A stretch of DNA of 16,992 nucleotides from Anaerolineales bacterium UBA5069 (GTDB lineage: Bacteria > Chloroflexota > Anaerolineae > Caldilineales > Caldilineaceae), in assembly GCA_002415895.1 (NCBI GenBank), contig DIAV01000051.1:28788-45779 (forward strand). Reading direction: 5' to 3'. Each line of letters begins with the position of its first letter. The first letter of the stretch is position 1. The notes under the pieces were generated by a model, which had not been told where the DNA came from, searched no databases, and saw nothing but the letters and a program-made list of their open reading frames with translations. The translations under genes and the position numbers were made by a program. Below, in pieces: positions 14,850 through 16,992 of this stretch.

Positions 14850-15863
14850 GTGAAAGTCATTATCCAGATTCCCTGCTTCAACGAAGCGCAAACGCTGCCG
14901 CAAACTGTGGCTGCGTTGCCGCGCTCGCTGACCGGCGTGGAAACGCTTGAGTACCTGGTGATTGACGATGGCAGCAGCGACGCCACGGCAGAAGTTGCGC
15001 AGGGGCTGGGCGTCCACCACGTGGTGCGGCTGGCTGCCAACGGCGGCCTGGCGCGCGCCTTTGTGGCCGGGCTGGATGCATGCATAGCGCGCGGGGCCGA
15101 CATCATCGTCAACACCGATGCCGACAATCAATATTGCGCCGATGACATTGCCCTGCTGGTCGCGCCGATACTGGCCGGGCGCGCCCAGGTTGTTGTGGGT
15201 GATCGCGGCGTGGCCTCGCACCGCGACTTCAGCGCAACCAAGCGCCGCCTCCAGCGCATGGGCAGTTGGGTTGTCTCGCAGGCAGCCAATACCCCCATTC
15301 CCGACGCCACCAGCGGTTTTCGCGCGCTCACGCGTGACGCCGCGCTGCACACCGTCGTGCTCTCCGAGTATTCCTATACGCTGGAGACGCTTATCCAGGC
15401 CGGCGCGCGGCGCACCCCGATTGCGCATGTGGCCATCCGCACCAATCCCCCCACGCGCCCCTCGCGCCTCATGAGCAGCCTGCCCCACTACCTCAGCCAT
15501 TCGGGAGCAACCATTGTGCGCGCCTACACGCTCTATCGCCCGCTGCGGGTCTTCTTTACGCTGGGTTTCATCTTCATTGCCCTGGGCCTGGCGCTGGGTG
15601 GCCGCTTTCTCTTTTACTATGCGGCCGGTCAGGGCAATGGCCATGTGCAATCGCTGATTCTCACAGCGGTGTTGCTGATTGTAGGCTTTCAGATCCTGCT
15701 GATTGGCCTTGTGGCCGACCTGATTGGTGCGAATCGCAAAATGATCGAAGAATTGCTCTATCGCCAGCGGCGCGCCGATGCTGCGGCAGCCGCGCTGGTT
15801 GCCGCGCCTGCAGAGCAATCCTCGCCTGCGCACATGCCCACGCTACACAACGGTGCAGACTGA
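14850..15863 (+). CDS. GT2 glycosyltransferase, DPM1/GtrB-like with two C-terminal helices
   Basis: 337 residues. The GT-A domain has [12 protein letters not shown] (4-15), [10 protein letters not shown] (37-46), the metal-binding D90-A-D92 (NTDADNQY) and a [13 protein letters not shown] acceptor segment. Two hydrophobic helices near the C-terminus (~230-290) anchor it to the membrane, the topology of dolichol/polyprenyl-phosphate sugar synthases such as GtrB. It should move a sugar from a nucleotide donor to polyprenyl phosphate on the cytoplasmic side, making donors of the kind GT-C enzymes use. The start is GTG 14850, 9 nt after the upstream stop, with an AGGA overlapping that stop. The stop is 1 nt before the GT4 start. 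The sugar is unknown. Confidence 0.9.
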   Translation: MKVIIQIPCFNEAQTLPQTVAALPRSLTGVETLEYLVIDDGSSDATAEVAQGLGVHHVVRLAANGGLARAFVAGLDACIARGADIIVNTDADNQYCADDIALLVAPILAGRAQVVVGDRGVASHRDFSATKRRLQRMGSWVVSQAANTPIPDATSGFRALTRDAALHTVVLSEYSYTLETLIQAGARRTPIAHVAIRTNPPTRPSRLMSSLPHYLSHSGATIVRAYTLYRPLRVFFTLGFIFIALGLALGGRFLFYYAAGQGNGHVQSLILTAVLLIVGFQILLIGLVADLIGANRKMIEELLYRQRRADAAAAALVAAPAEQSSPAHMPTLHNGAD

Positions 15864-15864
15864 C

Positions 15865-16974
15865 ATGAAAGCCGCAACGAGCACGCGCCGGCAGTCGTGG
15901 CGCGCGCTCAGAATCTCCTTCATCCTCTCCTCGCTCAACCTCTCCGGCGGCGTTCAAGCCATCATCGAGTACGCAAACCGACTTGTTGCACGCGGCCACA
16001 CAATCACGCTGGTTGTGCCGCGCGGCACAATGGATGCAGCCGTGGCGGCCACACTCGATGGCCGCGTGCAGTGCCTTGAAAGCGCAGTCAGCCTCGCCGG
16101 ACGGCGCAATCTCTTCACGAATCTGCGCCTTGCGTTTTCACTGGCACGCAGCGTGCCCGCCTCCGATCTCGTTGTCGCCACGCACACGCCCACAACCCTG
16201 AGCAGCCTGCTGGCGGTGCATCTGTTGCGCCGCGGGGCAGGTGTTTGGCTCTTCATGGACTACGCCCAAATGTTTGCCGGGCGCGCCGCCGAGCGGTGGC
16301 TGCTGCGCAACGCGCTGCGCTGGCATCGCCTCGCGATCACAATCTCGCATGCCACGGCCGCAGAGCTGGCCCGTTATGCGCCGGGCCGCATCGAAGTCGC
16401 AGGGCTGGGCATTAGCAACCTCGCCAACCTGCACCCTGTGTATGTGCACGCCCGCCCGCAAGCGCGTTCGCTCTTCTACCTGGGCGACAACCGCCCGCGC
16501 AAGGGGCTGGCCGATTTTCTGCGCGCCGCCGAACTTGTCTGCGCACAGGCCCCCGATATACAGGTGGTCGTCGCCTCCAAAGATCCCTGCGTGCTGGAGA
16601 CAAATGTGCCCGTCACCTTCCACCTCAAGCCCGACGCCGCGCAGTTGGCGCTGCTTTTTCAATCCTGCTCGGTCTTCGTCTCCGCATCCTGGGCCGAAGG
16701 GCTGGGCAACCCCCCTCTCGAGGCCATGGCCTGCGCCGCACCCGTGGTGATGACCGAAACCGGCGGCTCGCGCGACTACGCCGTTGATGGAGAGAACTGC
16801 CTGCTTGTGCCGCCGCAGCAACCCGAACGTTTGGCCGACGCCATTTTACGCGTGTTGAATGATCCCGCATTGGCGGCGCGCCTCTCCGCCGCAGGGCCGG
16901 CCACGGCGGCGCGCTTCGATTGGGACATAGTGATGGACAGGCTGGAGACGGCGCTGCTTGAGGCGGTGGCGTGA
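15865..16974 (+). CDS. GT4 family glycosyltransferase
   Basis: 369 residues in a GT-B fold. The N-domain begins ILSSLNLSGGVQAIIEYANRL (20-40), the usual glycine-rich donor/acceptor loop. The C-domain has FYLGDNRPRKGLADFLRAAELV (204-225) and the retaining-enzyme E-x7-E motif, E278-GLGNPPL-E286. ETGGSRDYAVDGENCLLVPP follows. Such enzymes add a sugar from a nucleotide or GDP-sugar donor during polysaccharide or glycolipid synthesis on the cytoplasmic face. ATG 15865 was chosen because it begins 1 nt after the GT2 stop; an upstream in-frame ATG at 15778 lies inside the GT2 gene. Donor and acceptor are unknown. Confidence 0.9.
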   Translation: MKAATSTRRQSWRALRISFILSSLNLSGGVQAIIEYANRLVARGHTITLVVPRGTMDAAVAATLDGRVQCLESAVSLAGRRNLFTNLRLAFSLARSVPASDLVVATHTPTTLSSLLAVHLLRRGAGVWLFMDYAQMFAGRAAERWLLRNALRWHRLAITISHATAAELARYAPGRIEVAGLGISNLANLHPVYVHARPQARSLFYLGDNRPRKGLADFLRAAELVCAQAPDIQVVVASKDPCVLETNVPVTFHLKPDAAQLALLFQSCSVFVSASWAEGLGNPPLEAMACAAPVVMTETGGSRDYAVDGENCLLVPPQQPERLADAILRVLNDPALAARLSAAGPATAARFDWDIVMDRLETALLEAVA

Positions 16975-16992
16975 TGCGCCAGAGAATAGCTT
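16974..16992 (+). CDS. Start of a further gene (partial)
   Basis: ATG at 16974 overlaps the GT4 stop by one base (TGATG; a GTG at 16971 is also possible) and gives M-R-Q-R-I-A before the window ends. The tight coupling seen in the upstream genes makes a real start plausible, but six codons cannot identify it. Confidence 0.3.

Noticed and set aside
13632..15833. Very long open frame on the - strand (733 codons)
   Set aside because: It lies antisense to three well-supported genes (HD, TyrA-like, GT2), is rich in Arg, His, Gln and Gly, and shows no domain motif. This is typical of antisense frames in GC-rich DNA.
15778..15864. Longer N-terminus for the GT4 protein starting at 15778
   Set aside because: It would overlap the GT2 gene by 86 nt. 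ATG 15865 starts right after the GT2 stop and gives a normal GT4 N-terminus.

Overview
The window looks like about 17 kb of a GC-rich bacterial chromosome, densely packed with genes on both strands. The gene content suggests Chloroflexota (Anaerolineae- or Caldilineae-like). It includes large GT39/DUF2142-type membrane glycosyltransferases carrying a C-terminal extracytoplasmic domain, a LonB-type AAA protease, a small M50 site-2 protease and an HD protein. Promoters of the form TGGTA(G/T)AAT occur without clear -35 boxes. The phylum is an inference from gene families and style; there is no rRNA or tRNA in the window to confirm it.

Region 1 (1-6520, + strand): after a short leader with an extended -10 promoter, three large polytopic GT-C-fold proteins follow, coupled by ATGA and GTGA stop/start overlaps. 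The first two are GT39/ArnT-like paralogues and the third is DUF2142-like. All three end in what appears to be the same type of extracytoplasmic beta-rich module, present twice in the third protein. Region 2 (6521-6682) is a convergent intergenic spacer. It holds a 116-nt inverted repeat (52-nt arms) flanked by a 10-bp direct repeat, then an AT-rich 8-nt quasi-repeat that runs into the end of the Lon gene.

Region 3 (6683-12291, - strand) begins in transcription order with a membrane-anchored clan-A glycoside hydrolase. A family 3 solute-binding protein and a calcineurin-like phosphoesterase follow, all joined by GTGA overlaps. After a 134-bp gap with its own TATAAT box comes a LonB-like ATP-dependent protease. 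Region 4 (12292-12507) is a divergent promoter region with two back-to-back extended -10 elements flanking an 18-bp dyad.

Region 5 (12508-16992, + strand) contains an M50 site-2 protease, an HD-domain protein, a prephenate-dehydrogenase-like Rossmann protein, a DPM/GtrB-like GT2 and a GT4 glycosyltransferase. The beginning of a further gene overlaps the GT4 stop. Spacings of 24, 56, 9, 1 and -1 nt allow a single transcription unit.

Taken together, the window is rich in cell-envelope glycan functions. The GT2 is of the type that makes polyprenyl-phosphate sugars, which is the donor class GT-C enzymes use; the GT4 would act on the cytoplasmic face. Linking the two + strand clusters in one pathway is a hypothesis. 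I did not find a clearly new defence or mobile system. The most unusual items are the palindromic element with flanking repeats, the module shared by three membrane glycosyltransferases, the dyad between divergent promoters, and two proteins with altered key residues (the solute-binding protein and the TyrA-like protein).
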